Positions 1-8,547 are shown, counted from the first letter of the stretch. The stretch: 64,000 nucleotides of DNA from Streptomyces sp. MJM8645 (GCF_001625365.1 NZ_LJJF01000001.1:4871501-4935500), one strand, 5' to 3'. Numbers and translations are program-made. Notes: generated by a model not told the origin, from the sequence alone.

Positions 1-37
1 GGTGGCGGTGCACCCGGTCGGGGGGTGTGCCGCCACC
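1..37 (-). terminator. Weak inverted repeat downstream of bcp
   Basis: The arms GGTGGCGG (1-8) and CCGCCACC (30-37) are perfect complements around a 21-nt loop. They lie about 65 nt past the bcp stop on the minus strand. No T-run follows, so a terminator role is only a guess. Nothing else is recognisable between 1 and 101. Confidence 0.3.
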
Positions 38-101
38 GCTTCGTTCAGCGAGGTGCCAGGCGAGCGGGGTGCCGGGCGCCGGGGCGTCAGGCCGTCGAGC
101 G

Positions 102-578
102 TCAGGCCGTCTCGACCTTGAGGTCGCGCAGCAGCTTGGCGACGTGCCCGGTGGCCTTCACGTTGTACAGCGCGCGCTCGACCTTGCCCTGCTCGTCCAC
201 GATCACGGTGGAGCGGATCACGCCGACGTAGGTGCGGCCGTAGTTCTGCTTCTCGCCGTAGGCGCCGTAGGCCTCCAGCACCTGGTGGTCCGGGTCGGAC
301 ACCAGGGTGACCTTGAGGTTCTCGGCCTCGCGGAACTTGCCGAGCTTCTCCGGCTTGTCCGGGGAGACGCCGATGACGTCGTAGCCGGCGCCGGCGAGGA
401 CCTCCAGGTTGTCGGTGAAGTCGCAGGCCTGCTTGGTGCAGCCGGGGGTGAGCGCGGCCGGGTAGAAGTAGACGATGACCTTGCGACCCAGGTGGTCGGC
501 GAGGGACACCTGGTTGCCGTCGGCGTCGGACAGGCTGAAGGCGGGCGCGGTGTCGCCGGGCTGGAGACGCTCACTCAC
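102..578 (-). CDS. bcp: Thioredoxin-dependent thiol peroxidase (peroxiredoxin, Bcp/PrxQ family)
   Basis: This 158-residue cytosolic peroxiredoxin reduces hydrogen peroxide and organic hydroperoxides using thioredoxin electrons. The active-site segment TPGCTKQACDF carries the peroxidatic Cys47 and a second Cys52 five residues later, the spacing typical of atypical 2-Cys Bcp/PrxQ enzymes. The length is normal for the family. The start is a GTG at 578 with AGGAGA eight bases upstream. It is transcribed away from the DUF3618 gene across a short divergent intergenic region, so no operon partner is visible to the left within the window. Confidence 0.95.
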   Translation of the reverse strand: MSERLQPGDTAPAFSLSDADGNQVSLADHLGRKVIVYFYPAALTPGCTKQACDFTDNLEVLAGAGYDVIGVSPDKPEKLGKFREAENLKVTLVSDPDHQVLEAYGAYGEKQNYGRTYVGVIRSTVIVDEQGKVERALYNVKATGHVAKLLRDLKVETA

Positions 579-706
579 GGGTAAATCTCCTGTTGCTGGG
601 GCGGGCGGTCATAGCACGGCAAACTTACCTCCGATGGTGGGTGGGGTCGCGCGGCCGTGCTCGGCAACTGACAGACTGGGTCAGTCGCACAGGACAACAT
701 CAGCAA

Positions 707-1066
707 GTGAATGGGGTGGCCCGAGTGGGCGAGGCGAGCACGAAGGACAAGTCGGCGCGGACGACCGCCCAGATCGAGGCGGACATCTCCCGGACCCGCA
801 CCCAGCTGGCGGCCACCCTGGACGAGCTGGCCGTGCGCGTCCACCCGAGCACGATCAGCGCCCAGGTGAAGGCGAAGGCCGTGGCCGCCGTCGAGGAGAA
901 GGCCGGCCGGGCGTACGTGGCCGCCAACGGCGTGGTGGAGAAGGTGCGGGCGCAGTTCGTGGACGAGAAGGGGCAGCCGCGCACGGAGCGGATCGTCCCG
1001 GCCGCGCTGGTCGGCGTGGGCGTGCTGCTGCTGGTGGCTTCCGCCCGGAAGCGTCGCAAGGGCTGA
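707..1066 (+). CDS. DUF3618 domain membrane protein
   Basis: A small protein of about 119 residues. The N-terminal half has the DUF3618 signature (ARTTAQIEADISRTRTQLAA followed by LDELAVRVHP), a charged helical segment. A single hydrophobic helix (VPAALVGVGVLLLVASA) sits near the C-terminus and is followed by the basic tail RKRRKG, so it is probably membrane anchored with the tail in the cytosol. The family is common in actinobacteria and its function is unknown. In-frame GTG codons at 707, 716 and 725 are all possible starts. The first has AGGA about 12 bases upstream. Confidence 0.8.
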   Translation: MNGVARVGEASTKDKSARTTAQIEADISRTRTQLAATLDELAVRVHPSTISAQVKAKAVAAVEEKAGRAYVAANGVVEKVRAQFVDEKGQPRTERIVPAALVGVGVLLLVASARKRRKG

Positions 1067-1255
1067 ACGGGCGCGGGGTGAGGGCCGGGCGCGGGAGGCG
1101 TCCGGCCTTCGGCGTGCCCGGGCCGGAAGGTGTGCCCGGGCCTGGGAGGTGTGTCCGGGCCCAGGGTGTGCCCTGACCTGGGGGTGTGCCCGGCCCCGCG
1201 GGTGCCGCGGCTTCCCGCATGCCGGGCCAGCGTCACGCCGCGTGCCCGGGGGCGG

Positions 1256-1261
1256 TACCTT
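1256..1261 (+). promoter_or_regulatory. -10 box for a leaderless GroES-like transcript
   Basis: TACCTT ends seven bases before the GTG at 1269, and no Shine-Dalgarno sequence precedes that codon. The spacing places the transcription start on or next to the start codon, as in the leaderless mRNAs common in streptomycetes. Confidence 0.45.
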
Positions 1262-1268
1262 CGGGATC

Positions 1269-1670
1269 GTGAGTACGAACGACGAACCGACCCCGCAGGC
1301 CCCCTCCGCCGCACCCGAGTACGAGGCGGCGCGGCACGACCGGTTGGGCGAGAAGCTGCCGATCCGGATGCTGCACGACCGCGTGCTGGTGCGGATCGAG
1401 GGCAGTGAGGGTGAGCGCCGCTCGACCGGCGGCATCCTGATCCCCGCGACCGCGGAGCTGTCCAAGCGCTGCACCTGGGCGGAGGCCGTCGCGGTGGGCC
1501 AGAGCGTCCGCTCGGTGGAGCCGGGCGACCGCGTCCTGTACGACCCGGAGGACAAGCTGGAGGTCGAGGTCCGCGGCGCCACCTACGTGCTGCTGCGCGA
1601 GCGTGACCTGCACGCGGTGGCGGCGACCCGCTTCGGCGACACGGAGGGCTCGACCGGGCTCTACCTCTGA
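1269..1670 (+). CDS. GroES-like co-chaperonin family protein
   Basis: A 133-residue protein with a GroES-type fold. The segment LPIRMLHDRVLVRIEGSEGE, followed by STGGILIPATA, matches the start and mobile-loop region of GroES, and VEPGDRVLYDPED matches its second half. It differs from the housekeeping GroES by an acidic, Pro-rich N-terminal extension and by the C-terminal sequence. No groEL is adjacent, so it is more likely one of the stand-alone GroES-like actinobacterial proteins than the canonical co-chaperonin. I chose the GTG at 1269 because a -10 box sits directly upstream. A longer reading from 1149 has atypical composition. Confidence 0.8.
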   Translation: MSTNDEPTPQAPSAAPEYEAARHDRLGEKLPIRMLHDRVLVRIEGSEGERRSTGGILIPATAELSKRCTWAEAVAVGQSVRSVEPGDRVLYDPEDKLEVEVRGATYVLLRERDLHAVAATRFGDTEGSTGLYL

Positions 1671-1739
1671 ACCTCTGAGCACGGGCGTGGCGTGAGCCGG
1701 TCGGGGCGGTGCCCCGGCCGGCTCCTTGCGTCGTCCGGC

Positions 1740-1788
1740 CCTGTCGGTGGTGGGCGCGCTAGGGGCCGGGCCTGTCGGTGGTGGGCGC
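1740..1788. repeat. 18-bp direct repeat before the winged-helix gene
   Basis: CCTGTCGGTGGTGGGCGC occurs at 1740-1757 and again at 1771-1788, a 31-bp period. Both copies run into CTAGGG-like sequence, so the second one sits directly on the likely -10 box. Confidence 0.8.
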
Positions 1789-1794
1789 TAGGGT
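1789..1794 (+). promoter_or_regulatory. -10 box TAGGGT for a leaderless transcript
   Basis: TAGGGT is followed by exactly six bases and then the ATG at 1801. No ribosome-binding site is present. This is the usual spacing for a leaderless start. Confidence 0.55.
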
Positions 1795-1800
1795 CCCGGC

Positions 1801-2979
1801 ATGACGAGGCGTGTGCCGGTGATCGGCGAGGGTGAGCGGCGGGCCCGGGTGGGGCGGCGGCAGTTGCTGGCGCCGTCGGTGCGGGTGGCGCGGGTGGAGC
1901 AGGTGGCGGACGCGCTGGTGGGGCTGCACGCGTCGGACCCGGCGACGGTGTACCTGTCGGCGTGCGCGCGGCTGGCCGAGCCGTCGGCGGCGGAGGTGGA
2001 CCGGGCGCTGTACGAGGACGTCACGCTGGTGAAGCTGCTGTCGATGCGGCGGACGCTGTTCGCGGTGACGGAGGGCTTCGCGCCGCACGTGAGTTCGTCG
2101 ACGGCGCGGGCGATCGCGGCGAGGGAGCGGGCGACGCTGCTCAAGCACCTGCGGGACCACGCGGACGGCTGGGACGAGGCGCGGCTGGCCGGGGCGGAGC
2201 GCGCGGTGCTGGCCGCCGTGGCTCGGCGCGGCGAGGCGACGACGAAGGAACTCGGTGACGACGTACCGGAGTTGCGCGAGACGATGCTGATGTCGGCGGG
2301 CAAGCCGTACGAGAGCCGGCAGAGCGTGGGCAGTCGGCTGCTGCGGGTGCTGGCCGCGGACGGGCACGTGCGGCGGGGCCGTCCGCGCGGGTCGTGGCTG
2401 AGCAACGTCTATCCGTGGGCGCCGGTGCCGCAGTGGCCGGAGGCGCCGGTGCGGGAGGCGAAGGCGGAGGTGGTGCGGCGCTGGCTGGCCGGGTACGGCC
2501 CGGCGACCGTCGAGGACGTGAAGTGGTGGACGGGCTGGACGCTGGGGGACACCCGCCGGGCGCTGGCGGACGTGGGCGCCGAGGACGTGGAGCTGGCGGG
2601 CGGGGCGGCGGCGCTGGTGCTGCCGGGGGATGCCGGGCCGGTGGCGGAGCCGGAGCCGTGGGCGGCGCTGCTGCCGGCGCTGGATCCGACGGTGATGGGC
2701 TGGCGGGGGCGGGACTGGTACCTGCGGCCGGAGGACGTGTCGGCGCTGTTCGACCGGGCGGGCAACGCCGGGCCGACGGTGTGGTGGTGCGGCCGGGTGG
2801 TGGGCGGCTGGGCGCAGCGGCCGGACGGCGAGGTGGTGTGGCGGCTGTTCGGTGATGTGGGGGCGGAGGCCGGGGCGGCGATCGCGGCGGAGGCGGCGCG
2901 TCTGGCGGGCTGGCTGGGGGAGGTGCGGGTGACGCCGCGGTTCCGGTCGCCGTTGGAGCGGGAGTTGGCGGCGGGGTAG
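1801..2979 (+). CDS. Winged-helix DNA-binding domain protein (HTH_42/AlkX-like family)
   Basis: A 392-residue protein of the winged-helix family that is annotated in most actinobacteria as winged helix DNA-binding domain-containing protein. Supporting segments are VARVEQVADALVGLHASDPATVYLSA near the start, the SMRRTLFAV motif around residue 80 and the C-terminal region with ALLPALDPTVMGWRGRDWYL and WAQRPDGEVVW. Related proteins (YcaQ/AlkX) bind DNA and act as glycosylases on interstrand crosslinks or bulky adducts, but this branch is not characterised. The gene is transcribed alone and converges on the PBP gene at 3060. Confidence 0.75.
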   Translation: MTRRVPVIGEGERRARVGRRQLLAPSVRVARVEQVADALVGLHASDPATVYLSACARLAEPSAAEVDRALYEDVTLVKLLSMRRTLFAVTEGFAPHVSSSTARAIAARERATLLKHLRDHADGWDEARLAGAERAVLAAVARRGEATTKELGDDVPELRETMLMSAGKPYESRQSVGSRLLRVLAADGHVRRGRPRGSWLSNVYPWAPVPQWPEAPVREAKAEVVRRWLAGYGPATVEDVKWWTGWTLGDTRRALADVGAEDVELAGGAAALVLPGDAGPVAEPEPWAALLPALDPTVMGWRGRDWYLRPEDVSALFDRAGNAGPTVWWCGRVVGGWAQRPDGEVVWRLFGDVGAEAGAAIAAEAARLAGWLGEVRVTPRFRSPLERELAAG

Positions 2980-2980
2980 G

Positions 2981-3079
2981 TCACCGGCCGGCGGGGTGGT
3001 TCACCGATCGGCGGGCGGTTCACCGGCCGATGGCGTGGTTCAGCGGCCGGTGAAGCGGCTCACTGGGTCGGCGGGGTGG
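2981..3079. repeat. Five 20-bp tandem repeats between convergent genes
   Basis: Imperfect units begin at 2981, 3001, 3020, 3040 and 3060. The consensus is close to TCACCGGCCGGCGGGGTGGT. The second unit is 19 bp. The last unit contains the stop codon and final residues of the PBP gene. The array fills the whole gap between two converging genes. Confidence 0.8.
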
Positions 3080-5435
3080 CGCGCTGGGCCGGTGGTGTCG
3101 CGCTCGTCGCCGGGTTGGTGGTGGCGCCGGTGGTGCTGGGTGGCGTGGTCGGGTGGGTGGGCCGGGTCTGGGTGGGTCGGGGGGTGGGGCTGGACTGCTC
3201 CTGGGTGGTGGTGGGCTGGGGTGCCTGCGGGCTGGGCTGTTCCTGGGTGGTGGTGGGCTGCGGGGCGGGCGCGCTGGGGGCGTGGGTGGGGGCGTGGGTG
3301 GGGGTGTCGGGCACGGGGGTGCTGCTGGGGGGTTCCTCGCTGCTGCCGCCGCCGGTGGTGGGGGTGGTGGCGGTGGGGCTGGGGGTGGTGGTGGCGTTGC
3401 TGCTGGGGCTGAAGTCGGGGGCGGGGGTGTCGCGGCCGGTCTGGAGGTCGAACTGCTGGGTGGTGGTGCCGTCGAGGGCGGCGCTCATGTAGGCGGTCCA
3501 GATCCGGGTGGGGAAGGTGCCGCCGTTGATCCGGGCGAGTCCGGCGGTGCCGGCCAGTGGTTCCTTGGCGTGGGTCTTCGGGTTCTCGCGGAACAGGCCG
3601 ACGGTGGTGGCGAGTTCGGGGGTGTAGCCGGCGAACCAGGCGGAGAGGTTGGAGTCGGTGGTGCCGGTCTTGCCGGCGGCGGGGCGGCCGAGGTCGAGGG
3701 CGGCGGCGCCGGTGCCGCGGGGGCCGATGACGTCGCGCAGGACGTCGGTGACGGTGTCGGCGTAGGGTCGGTCGATGGCGTCGACGGGGGTGTGGTCGGG
3801 CATCTTGGGGGCGTCGACGGCGCCGCCGGTGTGGACGCGTGCGAGTTTGAGGACGGACCAGGGGGCGTTCGCCTGGCCGTGGTTGGCGAGGGTGGCGTAG
3901 GCACCGGCCAGGTCGAGGGCGCTGGGGGTGGCGGTGCCGAGGGTCATCGAGGTGTTGGCCGGGTCCATGCCGCGGACGCTGTCGGGGATGCCGAGTTTGA
4001 CGGCGGTGTCGCGGACGCGGGCGAGGCCGGCGTCGACGCCCTCCTGCGCGTACACGGAGTTGACGGACTTCACCATGGCGTAGCGCAGGGTGATGTTGCC
4101 GTAGTCGACGTCGTCCTCGTTGGGCGGCGCGTAGGGGGTGGGGCCGCCGGTGACGGGGCGTTCGCTGGTGCCGTCGTAGCGGGTGTCGGGGGTGATCGGC
4201 CGGCCGTCGAGGGTGTGTTGGGCGATGAGGCCGGCGGCGAGGTCGACGGGTTTGAAGGTGGAGCCGATCTGGTTGTCCTGGCGCAGGGCGTCGTTGTAGG
4301 GCTGTTTGGCGTAGTCGGGGCCGCCGTAGACGGCGACGACGCGGCCGGTGGCGGCTTCGACGGAGGCACCGGCGACCCGGACGTCGGTGTCGGTGGCGGG
4401 GCGGCGCTGGGGGTCGAGTTCGTCGGTGAGTTCGTCCTGGACGGCCTTGTGGAAGGCGTCCTGCTTGGGCTTGTCGAAGGTGGTGGTGATGCGCCAGCCG
4501 CCGGCCTTGAGGGTGGCGGTGTCGATGATGCCGGCGGAGACGAGGTAGTCGTCGGCGACGCCGACGAGGTAGCCGGCCTGGCCGGAGAGGCCGGTGGCGG
4601 GCTGGGGGTCGATCGGTTCGGGGAAGGTGGTGGCGGTGCGTTCGGCGTCGGTGAGGAAGCCGAGTTGGACCATGCCGTCGAGGGTGTAGTGCCAGCGGGC
4701 GATGGCCTTCTCGCGGTTGGCGGGGGTGGCGGTCTTGACGTCGTAGCTGCTGGGGGCCTGGAGGAGGGAGGCGAGGTAGGCGCCCTGGGCGAGGGTGAGT
4801 GCGGAGACGTCGACGCCGTAGTAGGCGTGGGCGGCGCTCTGGATGCCGTAGGCGCCGCGGCCGAAGTAGCTGCTGTTGAGGTAGCCGGCGAGGATCTCGG
4901 GCTTGTCGCGTTGCTGGTCGACCTTGAGGGCGATGAAGAGTTCGCGGCCCTTGCGTTCGATGGTCTTGTCCTGCGTCAGGTAGTAGTTCTTGACGTACTG
5001 CTGGGTGATGGTGGAGCCGCCTTGGGTGCCCTTGCCGGTGAGGGTGTTCCAGCCGGCCCGGAGCATGCCTTTGAGGTCGATGCCGCGGTTGCGGTAGAAG
5101 GTGCGGTCCTCGGCGGAGACGACGGCGTGCTGGGTTTGCGGGGGGATCTGGTCGATGGTGACGTCGGTGCGGTTGACGGCGCCGGTGCGGGCGATCTCGG
5201 TGGTGTCGTCGGCGTAGAGGTAGATGTTGTTCTGGGCGACGGCGTGGGCGTTGGGGTCGGGCACCGGGACGATGACGTAGAGCACGGCGAAGGCGCCGGC
5301 GGTGAGCAGGAGCGCGGCGGTGAGGGCGCCGAGCGTGATGCGCCAGGTGGGCAGGAGCCGGCGCCAGCGGGGGAGGGCTCGGCGGGCCGCGCGGCGGGCG
5401 GCTCGTTTGGCCTGGCGTCGGGTGCTCAAGGTCAT
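3060..5435 (-). CDS. Class A penicillin-binding protein (bifunctional transglycosylase/transpeptidase)
   Basis: This 791-residue enzyme polymerises lipid II into glycan strands and cross-links peptides outside the membrane. A very basic cytosolic tail precedes one membrane helix at about residues 33-57. The GT51 domain contains SAEDRTFYRNRG with catalytic Glu109, and GTQGGSTITQQYVKN. The transpeptidase domain shows GSTFKP (SxxK serine), SVNS (SxN) and KTGTT. A Pro/Thr/Gln-rich tail of about 130 residues follows. I chose the ATG at 5435 because the basic tail and membrane helix start there. Upstream codons only add atypical sequence. A paralogue lies at 59748-62189. Confidence 0.95.
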   Translation of the reverse strand: MTLSTRRQAKRAARRAARRALPRWRRLLPTWRITLGALTAALLLTAGAFAVLYVIVPVPDPNAHAVAQNNIYLYADDTTEIARTGAVNRTDVTIDQIPPQTQHAVVSAEDRTFYRNRGIDLKGMLRAGWNTLTGKGTQGGSTITQQYVKNYYLTQDKTIERKGRELFIALKVDQQRDKPEILAGYLNSSYFGRGAYGIQSAAHAYYGVDVSALTLAQGAYLASLLQAPSSYDVKTATPANREKAIARWHYTLDGMVQLGFLTDAERTATTFPEPIDPQPATGLSGQAGYLVGVADDYLVSAGIIDTATLKAGGWRITTTFDKPKQDAFHKAVQDELTDELDPQRRPATDTDVRVAGASVEAATGRVVAVYGGPDYAKQPYNDALRQDNQIGSTFKPVDLAAGLIAQHTLDGRPITPDTRYDGTSERPVTGGPTPYAPPNEDDVDYGNITLRYAMVKSVNSVYAQEGVDAGLARVRDTAVKLGIPDSVRGMDPANTSMTLGTATPSALDLAGAYATLANHGQANAPWSVLKLARVHTGGAVDAPKMPDHTPVDAIDRPYADTVTDVLRDVIGPRGTGAAALDLGRPAAGKTGTTDSNLSAWFAGYTPELATTVGLFRENPKTHAKEPLAGTAGLARINGGTFPTRIWTAYMSAALDGTTTQQFDLQTGRDTPAPDFSPSSNATTTPSPTATTPTTGGGSSEEPPSSTPVPDTPTHAPTHAPSAPAPQPTTTQEQPSPQAPQPTTTQEQSSPTPRPTQTRPTHPTTPPSTTGATTNPATSATPPAQRATPPTQ

Positions 5436-5557
5436 GCCGCGATTATGTGCTATTTGATGGCCGATCAGGGGGTGGTCGGGGGGTTGGCGTGCTCGGGGAA
5501 ATCGGGTGCGGCGGCTGGTCCTCGGCGCTACGGTGAAAGGTGCAAACCAGGTAGCGC

Positions 5558-5596
5558 CTCGCATGGCGCACTCGCATAGCGCACCCGCACAGCGCA
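5558..5596. repeat. Three 13-bp tandem repeats
   Basis: CTCGCATGGCGCA, CTCGCATAGCGCA and CCCGCACAGCGCA follow each other without gaps at 5558, 5571 and 5584. They lie midway between divergent genes and could be regulatory or simply an unstable tandem tract. Confidence 0.8.
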
Positions 5597-5700
5597 CCCA
5601 GTTCCGTCAGCTCCGCGCGTTCGGCCCGGTACCCCCGGGTTCGGCCGGTCGGAGCCGCTGGGGTGTGCGCGGACGTCGGCGGGCATCCGTCTGCCCGTAT

Positions 5701-5710
5701 TTGTCGACAA
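5701..5710 (+). promoter_or_regulatory. Palindrome TTGTCGACAA on the ribosome site
   Basis: This perfect 10-bp palindrome ends inside the AAGGAG ribosome-binding sequence (5709-5714) of the ABC-2 permease gene. A repressor bound here could block expression of the exporter operon. No regulator gene is adjacent. Confidence 0.35.
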
Positions 5711-5719
5711 GGAGACAAT

Positions 5720-6589
5720 ATGCTGAATCTCGCACCCGCGGAGACGCGGACCGCACGCCCTCCTGATCCCACCGGACCCCTGCCCGTCCTCGGGCTCTAC
5801 GCGGCCGTCGCCCGCGGCGCCTTCCGCCGCTACTCCACCTACCGGGCCGCCACCCTGGCCGGCACCTTCACCAACACCGTCTTCGGCATCATCCTGGCCT
5901 CCTCCTTCCTCGCCCTCTGGCAGGCCCGCCCCAGCCTCGGCGGCTACGACCAGAGCCAGGCCGTCACCTACATCTGGGTCAGCCAGGCCCTGCTGGTCAC
6001 CGTCGCGGTGTGGGGCGGCGGCTTCCAGGACGACCTCCAGGACCGCTTCCGCAGCGGGGACATCGCCGTCGACCTCTACCGCCCGGTCGACTTCCAGGGC
6101 TGGTGGCTGGCCACCGACCTCGGCCGGGCCGCCTTCCAACTGCTGGTCCGCGGCACCGTGCCGCTGCTCGTCGGCGCCCTGGTGTTCCGCACCCGGATGC
6201 CCGAGCAGCCGCTGACCTGGGCGGTCTTCCTGCTCTCGGTGCTGCTCGCGCTGGTGGTCAGCTTCGGGCTGCGCTTCCTGGCCTCGATCACCGGCTTCTG
6301 GCTGCACGACTCGGACGGGGTGCGCTCGGTGATGCTGGTGGTCTCGATGTTCTTCTCCGGGATGCTGCTGCCGATCGTGCTCTTCCCCGGCCTGCTCGGC
6401 GACCTCGCCGCGGTGCTGCCCTGGGCGGCGCTGGTGAAGGTGCCGACCGATGTCTTCCTGGAGCGCTCGACCGGCGCCGGCCTGCTCGGCGCGCTCGGCT
6501 TCCAGCTCGCCTGGGCCGTCGCCCTGCTCGCCGCGGGCCGGGGCGCCCAGTGGCTGGCGACCCGCAAGGTGGTGGTGCAGGGTGGCTGA
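5720..6589 (+). CDS. ABC-2 type transporter permease, first subunit
   Basis: A 289-residue integral membrane protein with about six hydrophobic segments. It belongs to the paired ABC-2 permeases of the DUF990/COG4587-COG3694 type. Features include GTFTNTVFGIILASSFLALW, WVSQALLVTVAVWGGG, DIAVDLYRPVDFQGWWLA and a late SGMLLPIVLFP segment. It forms the membrane channel of an exporter together with the next two genes. The ATG at 5720 has AAGGAG at the right spacing. The following permease overlaps by 8 bp, so translation is probably coupled. The substrate is unknown. Confidence 0.88.
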   Translation: MLNLAPAETRTARPPDPTGPLPVLGLYAAVARGAFRRYSTYRAATLAGTFTNTVFGIILASSFLALWQARPSLGGYDQSQAVTYIWVSQALLVTVAVWGGGFQDDLQDRFRSGDIAVDLYRPVDFQGWWLATDLGRAAFQLLVRGTVPLLVGALVFRTRMPEQPLTWAVFLLSVLLALVVSFGLRFLASITGFWLHDSDGVRSVMLVVSMFFSGMLLPIVLFPGLLGDLAAVLPWAALVKVPTDVFLERSTGAGLLGALGFQLAWAVALLAAGRGAQWLATRKVVVQGG

Positions 6590-7409
6590 GCCGATCGTGC
6601 CCCGCACCGCGTGGGCGGTCCGCTCCTGGTGGCTGTGCGCCCGGATGTGGATGCGCTCGATGATGGCCTACCGGGCCTCCTTCGCCCTGAACCTGGTGGC
6701 CAGCCTGGCCACGCACTCGCTGGACTTCGTCGTCCTGGTGCTGATGTTCCAGCACACCGACCAGCTGGGCGGCTGGCGCCTGCCGGAGATCGCGTTCCTC
6801 TACGGCACCGCGACCTTCGCCCTCGGCGTGGCCAACCTGCTGGTCGGCTCGGTCGAGGGCCTCGGCGTGCGGATTGTCAACGGATCGCTGGACACCATGC
6901 TGATCCGGCCGGCGCCCGCGCTCGCCCAACTGTGCGCCGAACGCTTCTCGCTGCGCCGGCTCGGCCGCCCGATCCAGGCCCTGGCCGTGCTCGCCTGGTC
7001 ACTGGCCACCCTGGACGTGCACTGGACCTGGGACCGCGTGCTGCTGGTGCCCGCCCTGCTGGTCTGCGGCAGCGTCATCTTCGGCGCGATCTACGTCGGC
7101 GGCGCGACCGTGCAGTTCTGGTGGGGCGAGTCCAAGGAGATCCAGAACTCCTTCACCTACGGCGGCGCGACCCTGCTGCACTACCCGCCGACCATCTTCG
7201 CCAAGGAACTGGTGGCCGGCGTGGTCTTCGGCGTCCCGCTGGCCTTCGTCAACTGGCTGCCCGCCCTGCACATCCTCGGCCGGCCCGACCCGCTCGGCCT
7301 GCCCACCGCCTTCCAGTACGCCTCCCCGCTCGCCGCCGCGCTCTGCGTCGCCGCCGCCGGGCTCGCCTGGCGGGCCGGGCTGCGCGCCTACCGCGGCACC
7401 GGCAGCTGA
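6582..7409 (+). CDS. ABC-2 type transporter permease, second subunit
   Basis: A 275-residue membrane protein homologous in plan to the preceding subunit. It has VAGN-like repeats of the same family, including GSLDTMLIRPAPALAQL, which aligns with the DIAVDLYRPVDF segment of its partner. The GTG at 6582 overlaps the previous stop codon and gives a normal N-terminus (AEPIVPRTAWAVRSWWLCAR). Longer upstream readings lie inside the first permease. It would pair with the first subunit and with the ATPase at 7459. Confidence 0.85.
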   Translation: MAEPIVPRTAWAVRSWWLCARMWMRSMMAYRASFALNLVASLATHSLDFVVLVLMFQHTDQLGGWRLPEIAFLYGTATFALGVANLLVGSVEGLGVRIVNGSLDTMLIRPAPALAQLCAERFSLRRLGRPIQALAVLAWSLATLDVHWTWDRVLLVPALLVCGSVIFGAIYVGGATVQFWWGESKEIQNSFTYGGATLLHYPPTIFAKELVAGVVFGVPLAFVNWLPALHILGRPDPLGLPTAFQYASPLAAALCVAAAGLAWRAGLRAYRGTGS

Positions 7410-7458
7410 ACCTACCGGGGCACCGGTAGCTGAACCCCCTCCTACGCAAGGAACCCCC

Positions 7459-8418
7459 ATGGCACTGATCGAACTCGAGGACGTCCGCCGCACCTTCACC
7501 GTGCGGGCCCGCACCGGCCGCTTCAGCCGGGTCAAGCGCGAGGTGCGCGCGGTGGACGGGCTGAGCTTCACCGTCGAGGCCGGCGAGTGCGTCGGCTACA
7601 TCGGCCCCAACGGCGCCGGCAAGTCCACCACCATCAAGATGCTCACCGGCATCCTCGTGCCCAGCGGCGGGCGGCTGCGCGTCGCCGGAGTGGACCCGGC
7701 CCGCGAACGCGTCGCGCTGGCCCGCCGGATCGGCGTCGTCTTCGGCCAGCGCACCACGCTCTGGTGGGACCTCCCGCTGTGCGACTCCTTCGAACTCGCC
7801 CGCCGGATCTACCGCATCCCCGACCGCCGATATCGCGAGAACCTCGCCCGCTGCGTCGAACTGCTCGACCTGGAAGGGCTGCTGGACACCCCCGTCCGCC
7901 AGCTCTCGCTCGGCCAGCGGATGCGCGGCGACCTCGCGGCGGCGCTGCTGCACGACCCGCAGGTGCTCTACCTGGACGAGCCGACCATCGGCCTGGACGT
8001 GGTCAGCAAGGGGAAGGTGCGCGAGTTCCTGCGCGAGGTGAACCGGGACCGGGGCACCACCGTGCTGCTCACCACGCATGACCTGACCGACATCGAGCAG
8101 CTCTGCGGCCGGGTGATGGTGATCGACCACGGCCGGGTCGTCTACGACGGCGGGCTGGACGGCCTGCACGCCACCGGGCGCAGCGAGCGCACCCTGGTGG
8201 TCGACCTGGCCGAGGCCCGGCCCGCGATCGAGGTGGCCGGCGCCCGGGTGGTGAAGGTCGAGGGGCCCCGGCAGTGGCTGGCCTTCCCGGCGCAGCAGAG
8301 CGCCGCGCCGATCGTGGCGGCGGTGGCCGCGCGCTATCCGCTGGTGGACCTGTCGGTGCGCGAGCCGGCGATCGAGGACGTGATCGCGCGGATGTACACG
8401 GAGGTGGCGATCGGCTGA
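7459..8418 (+). CDS. ABC transporter ATP-binding protein (COG4586 type)
   Basis: A 319-residue ATPase that powers the two permeases upstream. Walker A is GPNGAGKST, the signature region is LSLGQRMRGD, Walker B is VLYLDEPTIGLD and the switch His is in LLTTHDLTD. The insertion FGQRTTLWWDLPLCDSFEL is characteristic of the COG4586 subfamily, which is always found with the paired DUF990-type permeases. A C-terminal accessory domain of about 70 residues follows the ATPase core. The ATG at 7459 is preceded by AAGGA. An inverted repeat at 8461-8485 may end the operon. Confidence 0.93.
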   Translation: MALIELEDVRRTFTVRARTGRFSRVKREVRAVDGLSFTVEAGECVGYIGPNGAGKSTTIKMLTGILVPSGGRLRVAGVDPARERVALARRIGVVFGQRTTLWWDLPLCDSFELARRIYRIPDRRYRENLARCVELLDLEGLLDTPVRQLSLGQRMRGDLAAALLHDPQVLYLDEPTIGLDVVSKGKVREFLREVNRDRGTTVLLTTHDLTDIEQLCGRVMVIDHGRVVYDGGLDGLHATGRSERTLVVDLAEARPAIEVAGARVVKVEGPRQWLAFPAQQSAAPIVAAVAARYPLVDLSVREPAIEDVIARMYTEVAIG

Positions 8419-8460
8419 CCCTCCCGAACGCTGAACGTGTGTCCGGTCGCTGTCACCCGT

Positions 8461-8485
8461 CCGGGGAGGGCACGTGACTCCCCGG
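8461..8485 (+). terminator. Inverted repeat after the exporter operon
   Basis: CCGGGGAG (8461-8468) and CTCCCCGG (8478-8485) form a perfect 8-bp stem around a 9-nt loop. There is no T-run, as usual for streptomycete terminators. It lies 43 bases after the ATPase stop. Confidence 0.4.
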
Positions 8486-8547
8486 CGGGCAGCCGAGTTG
8501 ACGTTGCATCGCTCAGCGAACAGCACACCGGAGGGCAGCGCTTCTCG

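Larger units (their letters stand above)
5436..5719. other. Divergent intergenic region between the PBP and ABC-2 genes
   Basis: No gene is seen in this 284-bp stretch. It holds a three-unit 13-bp tandem repeat (5558-5596) and the palindrome TTGTCGACAA (5701-5710). The palindrome overlaps the AAGGAG ribosome site of the downstream gene. Confidence 0.6.

Noticed and set aside
1269..1670. Housekeeping groES of a groESL operon
   Set aside because: There is no groEL downstream, and the protein has an extra N-terminal tail and a divergent C-terminus, so it is better called a stand-alone GroES-like protein.
3153..5579. An 808-codon Gly/Val-rich plus-strand frame opposite the first PBP
   Set aside because: It is the typical antisense shadow of a GC-rich gene. 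PE/PPE-like glycine richness is only apparent.
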